This document shows, piece after piece, positions 1 through 7,292 of a DNA stretch of 64,000 nt (its first letter is position 1; every line of letters begins with the position of its first letter). The stretch lies in NCBI RefSeq assembly GCF_000768705.1, contig NZ_AVPJ01000003.1:186001-250000 (forward strand), in the 5' to 3' direction. The DNA is from Knoellia sinensis KCTC 19936. GTDB lineage: Bacteria > Actinomycetota > Actinomycetes > Actinomycetales > Dermatophilaceae. Under the pieces are notes generated by a model that saw nothing but the letters and a program-made list of their open reading frames with translations, was not told the origin of the DNA and ran no database searches. A program made the translations under genes and the position numbers.

Positions 1-335
1 CCGAGTCGGCCGGGCGTGAACGCGTCGATGACGAGGAAGCAGACAGCCATGAGCGCGAGGCCGATCAGCCCGTAGACACCCGTCGAGATGAGGCCTTCGG
101 CGAGCCCGTCATAGCTGGATCGGATTGCAGTCACGACGATGATGGCGACCGCGAGCATGTTCGACGCGAGCAGGACGGCTGCGTTGTTGTTGCGCTTGTC
201 CCAGATGAGCTCGCGCAGGCTGCCGGGCGTCAGGGCGTCCACCACGCCATACCCGGCGGCCATCAGCAGCAGGCCGATCGCGCCGAATGCAGCGATCGCT
301 CCGGCGTCGTACAGCAGATCTCCAGCGTCCATCAT
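1..335 (-). CDS. DUF350 (YjfL/UPF0719-like) membrane protein, C-terminus cut by window edge
   Basis: I translated the minus strand by hand from ATG 335 (a second ATG follows at 332) to the window edge and saw no stop. About 111 residues are visible. They hold three hydrophobic spans and two copies of a similar module: a hydrophobic stretch followed by VVDALTPGSL near residues 31-40 and VIDAFTPGRL near residues 100-109. That internal duplication, with D-A-x-T-P-G after each helix, is characteristic of the DUF350 family of small inner-membrane proteins. The role of the family is unknown. In related actinobacteria it clusters with DUF4178 and DUF2617 genes, as here, often next to a spermidine-synthase-like gene that would lie left of this window. 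It is probably co-transcribed with the three genes to its right. Confidence 0.8.
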   Translation of the reverse strand, partial: MMDAGDLLYDAGAIAAFGAIGLLLMAAGYGVVDALTPGSLRELIWDKRNNNAAVLLASNMLAVAIIVVTAIRSSYDGLAEGLISTGVYGLIGLALMAVCFLVIDAFTPGRL

Positions 336-401
336 GTGCGTGCCTCTCAGGTGTGTCGTGCGGTGTCGAAGGGTTGACGAAAAGGTGTGGGGAGCGGCGA
401 A

Positions 402-635
402 CTACTTGCCGAAGCCGGAGCCGCCACCGCGAATCCGGCTGCCGCCGGAGCCGTAGTAGCTCCTGCTGCCGTCGCGGTCGCAGGCCTCACGCGCCTGCGC
501 GTCGGACGGCGTGACGCCCGTGAGGGTGCGTTGGTGCTCTTTGTAGCCCTGCATGCATTCCTCGTCGTCGCCACACCCCGTGAGCAGGGTCGCCGTGGTG
601 AGGGCGACGAGCAGGGTGGTCAGCGGGCGTCTCAT
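402..635 (-). CDS. Small glycine-rich lipoprotein
   Basis: This 77-residue protein starts with a lipoprotein signal sequence: basic MRRP, a hydrophobic core, then the lipobox LLTGC, so Cys20 would be the lipidated residue after cleavage. The mature part is short and hydrophilic and ends in a Gly/Ser/Arg-rich tail (SGGSRIRGGGSGFGK). I know no domain for it. ATG 635 is chosen because a GGAGGA ribosome-binding site lies just upstream and because it overlaps the DUF2617 stop as ATGA, indicating translational coupling. It would be anchored on the outer face of the membrane. In related clusters a DUF4247-type lipoprotein sits at this position; this one looks shorter and I would not assign it to that family. 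Confidence 0.75.
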   Translation of the reverse strand: MRRPLTTLLVALTTATLLTGCGDDEECMQGYKEHQRTLTGVTPSDAQAREACDRDGSRSYYGSGGSRIRGGGSGFGK

Positions 636-1192
636 GAGGACTCCTCCGGGTGAGTGGGGTGGTTGGGGTGCGCCTCGTGGCCGACGGGTCGGACACGAGT
701 GCGGGTCTGCACGACTTGGCCGTGCTGGGGGTAGACGTGCCAGGTGGTCCATCGAGCCCCGCCGTCGGGTGTCGGCTCGGCGTGCAGTGCGGTGACTGCG
801 TGGTGGTCGCCGGGGAAGCACGCTGTGAGCGCGCCGGGGCGGCCCCGGAGGCCTTCCATGAGGGCGTCGACGCGGGCGCGCAGGGGCCCTGCCGCGAGTT
901 CCTCCACTTGCGTCGTCAACTCGTACACCCACGGCGCGCCGGCAACCTGGGTACGCACCCCTGGCCTGGGCAGGGGCTCCCCCCGGCCGGGCACGTACGC
1001 CACCGTTTCGATCAGGGCGGGCATTCCGGGTCCGTCGAGCACCACTTGGTGAGAGGCACCGAGAATGCGCATTTCCAGCGGTAGGCCGACGGGACGGCGG
1101 GTCGCGACGGCCGGCAGTTCGCCGTGTGCGAGGGACCAGCGCAGGTCCTCGGCGCGGGTGTCGAGGTAGGGCAGGTCAAGATCGTGGTGCAT
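632..1192 (-). CDS. DUF2617 family protein
   Basis: This 186-residue soluble protein begins MHHDLDLPYLDTRAEDLRW and contains RILGASHQVVLDG near residues 58-70, a signature I recognise from actinobacterial DUF2617 proteins. ATG 1192 is preferred over the upstream in-frame ATG at 1321 because the extra N-terminus is Arg/Ser-rich shadow sequence. The start lies 17 bases inside the end of the DUF4178 gene, and the stop overlaps the lipoprotein start as ATGA, so the three are one operon. Function is unknown. Confidence 0.8.
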   Translation of the reverse strand: MHHDLDLPYLDTRAEDLRWSLAHGELPAVATRRPVGLPLEMRILGASHQVVLDGPGMPALIETVAYVPGRGEPLPRPGVRTQVAGAPWVYELTTQVEELAAGPLRARVDALMEGLRGRPGALTACFPGDHHAVTALHAEPTPDGGARWTTWHVYPQHGQVVQTRTRVRPVGHEAHPNHPTHPEESS

Positions 1193-1667
1193 CGTCGCCC
1201 TCCCGGAAGGCCCTGACCGCCGCGGCCGGCAGAGCGCGACCCGTGCTGACGTCCCACGGGAGCGTCCCGAACCGCTCGAACGACAGACGGTCGTCCTTGT
1301 GGCGGTAGTCCGCGTACTCACACCGCCCGGATGGCCCGTAGGGCGTACGCCCCTCGGTCAGGTACTCGGCCTCCCCCTTCTCGCGCCGCGTCCAGCGCCG
1401 CCCATCGACCCGCATCCAGCGGCCGTCCGGCTGCGTCACCTGCACGGTGAGGTCCGGGCGCGGAGTCCACAGCCTGACGGTGAGCTGACCCTCGTCGTCC
1501 TCGACCGACAGCCACTGACCGCCGAGTCCGGCGCCCTGGAGCAGGTGCTCGGACCACACGAAGCCGTCCTGCCTGAGCCATACGGAGCCGACGACAGTGG
1601 CCGAGGTCTCGGCCACGTGGACGACGAAACCGGGCTCGAGGTCGACGAGGGGCACAGTGGTGCGCAT
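1176..1667 (-). CDS. DUF4178 domain protein
   Basis: The protein has 163 residues, no signal peptide and no membrane span. The order of elements (an N-terminal strand region, SVWLRQDGFVWSEHLLQG, then a W-rich beta core ending in CEYADYRHKDDRLSFERFG) matches DUF4178 proteins encoded beside DUF350 and DUF2617 genes. The residues YADY followed by LSFERFG are typical of the family C-terminal half. The start is ATG 1667; the 16 preceding in-frame residues are not conserved-looking. It is the first gene of the operon, downstream of the palindrome at 1697-1711. Function is unknown; the cluster is often linked to polyamine metabolism by gene neighbourhood only. Confidence 0.8.
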   Translation of the reverse strand: MRTTVPLVDLEPGFVVHVAETSATVVGSVWLRQDGFVWSEHLLQGAGLGGQWLSVEDDEGQLTVRLWTPRPDLTVQVTQPDGRWMRVDGRRWTRREKGEAEYLTEGRTPYGPSGRCEYADYRHKDDRLSFERFGTLPWDVSTGRALPAAAVRAFREGDDAPRS

Positions 1668-1696
1668 GGTTCCTTCGCTGGTCGGTGGGGAGGGCC

Positions 1697-1711
1697 AGGG
1701 GTCAGACCCCT
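1697..1711. promoter_or_regulatory. 15-bp palindrome in the DUF4178 leader
   Basis: AGGGGTCAGACCCCT is a perfect 7-1-7 palindrome 30 bases upstream of the DUF4178 start. A TAGTAT sequence on the minus strand near 1742-1747 could be the -10 element of the operon, which would put the palindrome just downstream of the transcription start, an operator-like place. Without comparison it could equally be a leader hairpin. Confidence 0.35.
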
Positions 1712-1809
1712 CCACCAGCAGGTGGCGCCTCCCCCGGCCCGGAATACTAGACGGGAACCGTCACCGACCCGCGAGGTTGTCCCCAACCACCGCTCGGGAA
1801 CGTCACAGG

Positions 1810-1831
1810 ACGCAGGGAAGCTTCGCTGCGT
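1810..1831 (-). terminator. Stem-loop after the BtuF-like gene
   Basis: ACGCAG and CTGCGT form a 6-bp stem around a loop that itself holds the palindrome GAAGCTTC. It lies 17 bases past the stop of the minus-strand gene ending at 1848. There is no clear U-tract, so efficiency is uncertain. Confidence 0.4.
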
Positions 1832-1847
1832 TGTGTGAAGTGTGCGA

Positions 1848-2606
1848 TCACAGGTCGGCCAGCGCGGTCCAGGCTTCCACGAGCGATGGCCCGTACCACG
1901 TGATCAAGCGTCCGTTGACCAAGCGAGTTGCGGTGCGGGAGAACGCTTCTGGCCCGTCACCCTCCGTGAAGACATACGGCTCGTCGGGCAGCAGCACGAG
2001 GTCAACGCCGGCGCCATCCAGCCGCTCGACGTCGACGTGGGGGTAGCGCCCCTCCTCCCCCGCCGTATCGACGCCGAGACCCAGTCGCGCCAGGAGGTCG
2101 GCGGTGAAGGTCGGGCGCCCGACGACCATCCACGGATCGCGCCAGATCGGCACGACGACGCGAGCGCGCGCCTCGGGCACCGGTCCGGCCCAGAGTCGCT
2201 CGGCCTCGACCAGCCAGCGGGGCTCGTCCCAGCCGGCAACCTCCACCAGGAGCCGCCTCATCGATGCGAGCGCCTGCGGCACCGTCTCGATGTCGGTGAC
2301 CCACACCGGTATGCCGTCCGCGCGCAGCCGTCGTACGTCGAGTTCGCGGTTCTCCTCCTTGTTGGCGATCACGAGATCGGGCCGGAGCGCGGCGATGGCA
2401 GATCGGTCGGGGTTCTTGGTCCCCCGCACGCGGGTCACGTCGAGGTCCGCCGGGCGAGTACACCAGTCCGTCGCCCCGACCAGCACCTCGGGTGCAGTCT
2501 CAGCCACAGCCTCGGTGAGGGAGGGCACGAGGGAGACGACACGGCATACGGGATCGTCTGGAAGGACGACCTCGTGACCGAGGTCGTCGCGCAGTGTCCG
2601 AGTCAC
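1848..2606 (-). CDS. BtuF-like helical-backbone metal receptor protein lacking a signal peptide
   Basis: This 252-residue protein shows the class III periplasmic-binding fold: a first lobe with RVVSLVPSLTEAVAE, VGATDWCTRP and LRPDLVIANKEENR, a long connecting helix, and a second lobe with TADLLARLG and LLPDEPYVF. Such proteins normally deliver cobalamin, haem or siderophore to ABC importers and carry a lipoprotein signal. Here GTG 2606 overlaps the upstream stop as GTGA and leads directly into the fold, with no signal or lipobox, so the product looks cytoplasmic. No ABC permease or ATPase lies nearby. Ligand unknown; the Trp-Cys pair in the first lobe is a possible binding feature. It is the last gene of an operon with a serine hydrolase and a short-chain dehydrogenase. 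Confidence 0.8.
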   Translation of the reverse strand: MTRTLRDDLGHEVVLPDDPVCRVVSLVPSLTEAVAETAPEVLVGATDWCTRPADLDVTRVRGTKNPDRSAIAALRPDLVIANKEENRELDVRRLRADGIPVWVTDIETVPQALASMRRLLVEVAGWDEPRWLVEAERLWAGPVPEARARVVVPIWRDPWMVVGRPTFTADLLARLGLGVDTAGEEGRYPHVDVERLDGAGVDLVLLPDEPYVFTEGDGPEAFSRTATRLVNGRLITWYGPSLVEAWTALADL

Positions 2607-3418
2607 GCGCCCTCCTCGAGGTGCGCGCGGAGCGCTGCGCCGATGGCGCGCAGCGCATCCATGACGGCATCGCGACCGTGTCCCGGTGGGTTCTCGGTCC
2701 AGTTGGCGATGATCGCGTATGCCGTGGCGCGGCTGCCGCTGTCGACGATCCCCACGTCCGCGCGGACGCCGAGGTTCGTGCCGGTCTTGTTGGTGATGAT
2801 CGGCCCGGCGTACTCCTCGGCGTGGGACAGCGGGTCCTGCTGCCAGGCCGACGCCACCATCGAGAGGTCCACGCCCGGCGCGAGCCAGCGGAGGACCTGC
2901 TCGCCGGTGGAGCCGGGGGTGGCGCGCTCGGCCCAGAGCCGACTCAGGACGGCGATGTGGTCGGAAGCGCATCCGAGGCTGAGGTGCGGTGGGTCCTCGG
3001 GACCTCGAAGGCCACGGACGACGTCGACGAGGTCTGAGCCGCCGGGTGCCCACTCGGCGGCCCGGGCGCGGATCGCGTCGAGCCCCAGGAGGTCGATGAG
3101 GACATTGGTCGCCCAGTTGTCACTCGTCGCGCCGACGAGGGCGGCGACATCGGCGAGTGGGAGGACATCAGTGGCAAGGTGCTGCCACAGACCGGAGTCA
3201 GCGACGGGCGGGACGTCGCGGCGGTCGAGGGGCTGGGCTGCCGTCAGGGAGCCGTCACGGAGTCGTTCGGCGAGCTCGATGAGCGCGAAGACCTTGCCGA
3301 CACTCGCTGTCGACAACAACCGATCAAGATTGTGGTGCGCGAGAACCTCGCCGCCACCGAGGTCGACGATCGCAAGGGACCAGTCGACCTCGGGCGGCAG
3401 AGCGAGGTTCAGACGCAC
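2603..3418 (-). CDS. Class A beta-lactamase-fold serine hydrolase, no signal peptide
   Basis: This protein of about 271 residues has the three penicillin-recognising motifs in order: SVGK (SxxK) in LLSTASVGKVFAL near residue 40, SDN in ATSDNWATN near residue 100, and KTG in ITNKTGTNLG near residue 205. This predicts an acylating serine enzyme of the beta-lactamase/D,D-peptidase superfamily. The chosen GTG 3418 gives VRLNLALPPEV and no export signal; the longer reading frame to 3676 only adds antisense of the dehydrogenase gene. Export would be needed for a peptidoglycan or antibiotic role, so a cytoplasmic esterase or amidase role is possible. The stop overlaps the next gene as GTGA. No strong ribosome-binding site is visible, so the start is uncertain. 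Confidence 0.75.
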   Translation of the reverse strand: MRLNLALPPEVDWSLAIVDLGGGEVLAHHNLDRLLSTASVGKVFALIELAERLRDGSLTAAQPLDRRDVPPVADSGLWQHLATDVLPLADVAALVGATSDNWATNVLIDLLGLDAIRARAAEWAPGGSDLVDVVRGLRGPEDPPHLSLGCASDHIAVLSRLWAERATPGSTGEQVLRWLAPGVDLSMVASAWQQDPLSHAEEYAGPIITNKTGTNLGVRADVGIVDSGSRATAYAIIANWTENPPGHGRDAVMDALRAIGAALRAHLEEGA

Positions 3419-3437
3419 GGCGGTGGGCAGGCCTGGG

Positions 3438-4208
3438 TCAGCGCGGGGCCATGCGGAGAGCGCCGTCCATGCGGATCGTCTCTCCGTTGAGGTAGTCGTG
3501 GTCGATGATCGACAGCGCGAGCTTGGCGTACTCCTCCGGACGTGCGAGGCGCTGCGGGAAGGGCACCCCGGCGGCGAGTGCGGCGCGGAACTCTTCGGCC
3601 ACCGTCGCGAGCATCGGGGTTTCGACGATGCCGGGGGCGATGGTGCAGACCCGGATGCCGTACTGCGCGAGGTCACGAGCTGCCGGGAGCGTCAGGCCCA
3701 CGATGCCTCCCTTGGAGGAGCTGTAGGCAGCTTGGCCGACCTGGCCGTCGTAGGCCGCGATGCTCGCGGTGTTGATGACGACGCCGCGCTGGCCGTTCTC
3801 GTCGGCGTCGGTGGTCGCGATGGCTTCGGCGGCGATGGCCATGACGGTGAACGAGCCGATGAGGTTGATCTCGATGATCTTGCGATAGAGCGCGAGGTCG
3901 TGGACGCCCTTCTTGCCGAGGATGCGGGCGCTGGGGCCGATGCCGGCGCAGTTGACGACGATGCGCAGCGGGGCCGCGGCGTCGGCGTTCGCCTGCGTGA
4001 CGGCGGCACGCACCTGCTCCTCGTCGGTGACATCGGTCGCGACGTAGGTGACGCCGTCCACCTGCGGAGCCTGCTCGATGCTCTGGGCCAGGTCGAGGGC
4101 GTGGACGTGGGCACCCTTGGCGGCGAGGGCGGCGGCCGTCGCGGCACCCAGGCCGGAGGCGCCGCCGGTGACGATGGCGGAGGTCTTGTCGATCTGCATG
4201 GGCGTCAT
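3438..4208 (-). CDS. Short-chain dehydrogenase, 3-hydroxyacyl-CoA dehydrogenase type II-like
   Basis: This 256-residue protein is a classical SDR: cofactor loop TGGASGLG near residues 14-21, DV after the third strand (preference NAD over NADP not certain), NCAG near 86-89, and the YSSSK active-site pair with the upstream NTASIAAYDGQ catalytic serine. The closing part PFPQRLARPEEYAKLALSII and LNGETIRMDGALRM is typical of 3-hydroxyacyl-CoA dehydrogenases type 2 and 3-ketoacyl reductases, so short-chain acyl-CoA oxidation is the likely role. ATG 4199 (MQID) is an alternative start. It is the first gene of the minus-strand operon running to 1848; whether its product works with the two following proteins is not evident. 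Confidence 0.85.
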   Translation of the reverse strand: MTPMQIDKTSAIVTGGASGLGAATAAALAAKGAHVHALDLAQSIEQAPQVDGVTYVATDVTDEEQVRAAVTQANADAAAPLRIVVNCAGIGPSARILGKKGVHDLALYRKIIEINLIGSFTVMAIAAEAIATTDADENGQRGVVINTASIAAYDGQVGQAAYSSSKGGIVGLTLPAARDLAQYGIRVCTIAPGIVETPMLATVAEEFRAALAAGVPFPQRLARPEEYAKLALSIIDHDYLNGETIRMDGALRMAPR

Positions 4209-4525
4209 CCTGTCACTGCCCGACCGCGCGCTGGTCTGGAGTTCCGCGACACTGTCCAGTCCGTGATCACGCCGCTCCTGCTGCCCTTCGGAGGCGCGGT
4301 TCAGGCGTGCAGTACCACTTTTCGGGCCCCAGCGCGTAACCTTGTGGTGCGTCCCGTCGTTCGGCGTGGGCGCTCAGCGACATGGGGCGCGGGATTTCGA
4401 TCCCGGCGCGCGTCCGCCTTTCGAGCCGGTATGCCGTTCTCTCGGCTCGGCGGTGCGTCGCCCCGACACGGTGGCTCGGTGCCCCTCTGCGCGCCTTCCG
4501 TGTCCGAGAAGAAGAAGGTTCTCGC
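4209..4525. other. Divergent intergenic region between the SDR operon and the helicase
   Basis: About 317 bases without a supported gene. CGTGATCACG at 4262-4271 is a perfect 10-bp palindrome on the SDR side. On the plus strand TAACCT at 4337-4342 could be a -10 element for the helicase. An open frame in phase with the helicase runs back to ATG 4382, but its residues are Arg-rich and low-complexity, so I treat it as leader. Confidence 0.4.
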
Positions 4526-6712
4526 TTGGCTCAGCGATCCCGACGTGGTGGCACGACCCACACGCCGTCACGCGACCGACGCCGTTCGCAACCCCGCGAT
4601 GGCGAGGGGATCATCCCTGTCCTCGCGAAGGCTGTCCGGCAGGTCGAGGCCGCAGCGCAACGCGGGAAGATCCGCCCAAGCCAGCGGACGGCATACCAGG
4701 TCGTGGCCTTGCTGGTGCGGGAGGAACGCGCACGGATCAAGGCCGACGCGACCATCTCGGAAGCGGAGCGCACCAACGGCCTGACGCGCCTCGATGGCAT
4801 CGCGACGATCCTCGCGAAGACGGCTGCCCGTGACACGTCCCTGCTGGCGCTCCTGGCGGACGGCGCTGTGGTCTCGCCCATGGCGGCGAGCCTGAGGAAC
4901 GACATGCTCCAGGCGGCCGGGCGCGAGGTCGAAGCCGAGCCGGAGGAGGTCATCGAGGCCGAACCTGCCGAGAGCGCGGCCGCGGCGTCGCGACGCGTCG
5001 TGCCGCAGACCGTCATCCAGCGCCAACTGGCGAACCCGTTCCTCGCGCCGGACTTCTCCGCAGCGCGCGCCCCCCGGCCCAAGACCAACCGCCTCGTGGG
5101 CTGGGAGTTGTTGTCGCCGCTGTTCCGGTCGTTCGAGTACGGCGGCGAGTCGGCCTCCATGCCGCTCCCCGAGCCGTCGGAGATCGTCCACGGCATCAAG
5201 GACCTCGAGCTCATGCACCACCAGGGGCAAGTGGTCGCGGCCGCCGCTGAGGGGCATCGCACCTTCCTCCTCGCCGACGAGCCCGGGCTCGGCAAGACGG
5301 CGCAGGCGCTGCTCGCGGCCGATGCCGCACACGCGTTCCCGCTGCTCGTTGTCGTGCCCAACGTCGTCAAGGCGAATTGGGCCCACGAGGCCGAACTGTG
5401 GACCCCGCGGCGCACTGCGACGGTCGTCCACGGCGACGGCGAGACGATCGACGGGTTCGCCGACATCGTCATCGTGAACTACGAGATCCTCGACCGGCAC
5501 GTGGAGTGGCTCGGAGCGCACGGCTTCCGCGGCATGGTCGTGGACGAGGCGCACTTCATCAAGAACAAGTCGTCGCAGCGCTCGCGCAACGTCCTGTCGC
5601 TGTCGGCACGGATTCGCGAGCGGCACCACAACGCGCTGTTCATGGCGCTGACGGGTACGCCGTTGATCAACGACATCGAGGACTTCCGGGCGATCTGGCA
5701 GTTCCTCGGGTGGATCGACGACGAGAAGCCGCGCCCGGAGCTCATGGCCGCGTTGGAGGAGACGGGGCTCGTGCCGTCGTCGCCGGGGTTCTATGCGGCA
5801 GCGCGGACGGCGGTCATCAACATGGGGATCGTGCGGCGCCGCAAGGTTGATGTTGCTGCGGACATTCCTGCTCGTCGTGTTGCCGACCTGCCGGTGGAGT
5901 TGGATGACGCCGTCGGGCGTTCGATCCGCGCTGCAGAGGCGGAGCTGGCGGCTCGGCTGGTGGAGCGCTATCGCTACACGATGTCGACGCGTTCAGAGTC
6001 GGGTGTGGGTGGCGGCGAACTCGTCAGCGGGATCGACCTGGAGCTGGTCCGCCGCGTGGCGGCCGCCGAGCTCAAGAACACCGGCACGGGATCCGACAAG
6101 GGCGACAACGTCTTCACCCTCATGCGCAAGATCGGGCAGGCCAAGGCCGGTCTGGCTGCGGACTACGCGGCCCAGCTGTCGCGCAACGTCGGCAAGGTCG
6201 TCTTCTTCGCCAAGCACCTCGACGTCATGGACGTGGCCGAGGAGACGTTCGCCAAGCGCGGGATCGGCTACTCGTCGATCCGCGGTGACCAGACGCCCAA
6301 GGTGCGCAAGGAGAACATCGCCGCGTTCCTGGAGGATCCCGCGGTCGAGATCATCGTGTGTTCGTTGACGGCGGCCGGTGTGGGCCTGAACCTGCAGGTC
6401 GCGTCCAACGTCGTCCTGGCCGAACTGTCCTGGACATCGGCCGAGCAGACCCAGGCGATCGACCGCGTGCACCGCATCGGTCAGACCGAGCCGGTCACCG
6501 CGTGGCGGATCATCGCGGCCCAGACGATCGACTCGCAGTTGGCGCAGCTGATCGACGACAAGGCCGGACTCGCGGCTCGTGCTCTGGACGGGTCCGACGA
6601 GGAAGTGGGCTCGTCGGCGGACGTCCAGCTCGAGGCTCTCGTCGCGCTCCTGACCGACGCCCTCAAACAGGCCGACGCCGGGGTTGCTACAGACTCAATG
6701 TCCGTCGACTGA
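4526..6712 (+). CDS. SNF2-family DEAD/DEAH-box helicase
   Basis: The protein has about 728 residues from TTG 4526, or 776 from ATG 4382; I prefer the TTG because an AAGAAGG ribosome-binding site precedes it and the product then opens with a basic tail. Superfamily 2 motifs in order: Walker A DEPGLGKTAQ near residue 251, NYEIL, DEAH in VVDEAHFIKN near 340, TGTPLIND, then in the C-terminal helicase domain SSIRGDQTPKVRKENIAAF, GVGLNLQVAS and QAIDRVHRIGQ near 640. The QAxxRxHRIGQ block marks the SNF2/Rad54 group of DNA translocases. It also has a basic N-terminal region and an Ala/Glu-rich linker. The target, perhaps DNA or transcription complexes, is unknown. It stands alone and its 3' end overlaps the convergent XRE gene by 18 bases. 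Confidence 0.9.
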   Translation: MAQRSRRGGTTHTPSRDRRRSQPRDGEGIIPVLAKAVRQVEAAAQRGKIRPSQRTAYQVVALLVREERARIKADATISEAERTNGLTRLDGIATILAKTAARDTSLLALLADGAVVSPMAASLRNDMLQAAGREVEAEPEEVIEAEPAESAAAASRRVVPQTVIQRQLANPFLAPDFSAARAPRPKTNRLVGWELLSPLFRSFEYGGESASMPLPEPSEIVHGIKDLELMHHQGQVVAAAAEGHRTFLLADEPGLGKTAQALLAADAAHAFPLLVVVPNVVKANWAHEAELWTPRRTATVVHGDGETIDGFADIVIVNYEILDRHVEWLGAHGFRGMVVDEAHFIKNKSSQRSRNVLSLSARIRERHHNALFMALTGTPLINDIEDFRAIWQFLGWIDDEKPRPELMAALEETGLVPSSPGFYAAARTAVINMGIVRRRKVDVAADIPARRVADLPVELDDAVGRSIRAAEAELAARLVERYRYTMSTRSESGVGGGELVSGIDLELVRRVAAAELKNTGTGSDKGDNVFTLMRKIGQAKAGLAADYAAQLSRNVGKVVFFAKHLDVMDVAEETFAKRGIGYSSIRGDQTPKVRKENIAAFLEDPAVEIIVCSLTAAGVGLNLQVASNVVLAELSWTSAEQTQAIDRVHRIGQTEPVTAWRIIAAQTIDSQLAQLIDDKAGLAARALDGSDEEVGSSADVQLEALVALLTDALKQADAGVATDSMSVD

Positions 6713-6913
6713 GCCTGGCGGATCGACTGGCGCCACGACCTCGATGTGAGCACCGAGTTCTCGAAGCACTTCGACGAGCCGGCCGCCGTAGAGATTCGGG
6801 CGGCCGCTCTCGAGCTCGTAGATATATCGGCGGCTGATGCCCAAGGTCTCGGCGAAGAGAGAGGCGCGAATATCCACCCGTTGCCCACTTGAGTCCCAAG
6901 CGCGGGTCGCCAC
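6695..6913 (-). CDS. XRE-type helix-turn-helix regulator (Y4mF antitoxin-like), orphan
   Basis: About 72 residues. The segment ASLFAETLGISRRYIYELESGRP followed by LYGGRLVEVLRELG is a HTH_3 domain of the kind found in HipB/Y4mF antitoxins, where the recognition helix is SRRYIYELESG. GTG 6913 is my choice of start; an ATG-type start further out at 6997 gives unconvincing sequence. No ribosome-binding site is obvious. A HipA-like toxin normally lies next to such genes, but the neighbours are a helicase (convergent, 18-base overlap) and a CarD-like gene (divergent, 30 bases away). It is therefore an orphan or a relic. Confidence 0.65.
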   Translation of the reverse strand: MATRAWDSSGQRVDIRASLFAETLGISRRYIYELESGRPNLYGGRLVEVLRELGAHIEVVAPVDPPGSVDGH

Positions 6914-6942
6914 CGACGGCGCGAGAGCGCATACTTCAAGCA

Positions 6943-7164
6943 ATGGCCACTTCAGCTGCACACCCGCGCCCTCGTCACTCCAACAGCCCGTTCGCACCTC
7001 GACCCGAGCCCGAAGTCGAGCTGTTCGAGACGAACGACCGCGTCTGCCACGACTCCTACGGGCTCGGACGCGTCGTGAGCGTCGACCTCGGCGGGGCGAC
7101 GGTCGACTTCACCAGCAGGACGGTTCGGATCGAAACGCCGTTCCGCAGGATGACCAAGCTCTAG
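6943..7164 (+). CDS. Small CarD/PcrA-C-terminal-like beta-barrel protein
   Basis: This 73-residue protein has a disordered Pro/Arg-rich N-terminus followed by VELFETNDRVCHDSYGLGRV, VDLGGATVDF and VRIETPFRRMTKL. The pattern F-x-x-x-D-R-V-x-H-D-x-Y-G-L-G-x-V is the small barrel found at the C-terminus of PcrA helicases and in CarD/TRCF RNA-polymerase-interaction domains. Stand-alone copies of this size are common in actinobacteria and uncharacterised. A role binding RNA polymerase or a helicase is an inference from the fold. ATG 6943 follows directly after the divergent XRE start. Confidence 0.7.
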   Translation: MATSAAHPRPRHSNSPFAPRPEPEVELFETNDRVCHDSYGLGRVVSVDLGGATVDFTSRTVRIETPFRRMTKL

Positions 7165-7292
7165 CTCGGTTTCTGCGCGGCCCTACCCGCCGACTATCAG
7201 CTGAGCCGATCGACGCCCTCTGCCGTGCTCAGCGGGTTTGGGCAACGAGCGAGCTGATCGTCCGGCGGTAGGTCCGTGACCGACGGGGTAGC

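Noticed and set aside
1842-4784. A 980-residue plus-strand open frame
   Set aside because: It runs antisense to the BtuF-like, serine hydrolase and SDR genes, which have clear family motifs. Its composition is typical of high-GC shadow frames.
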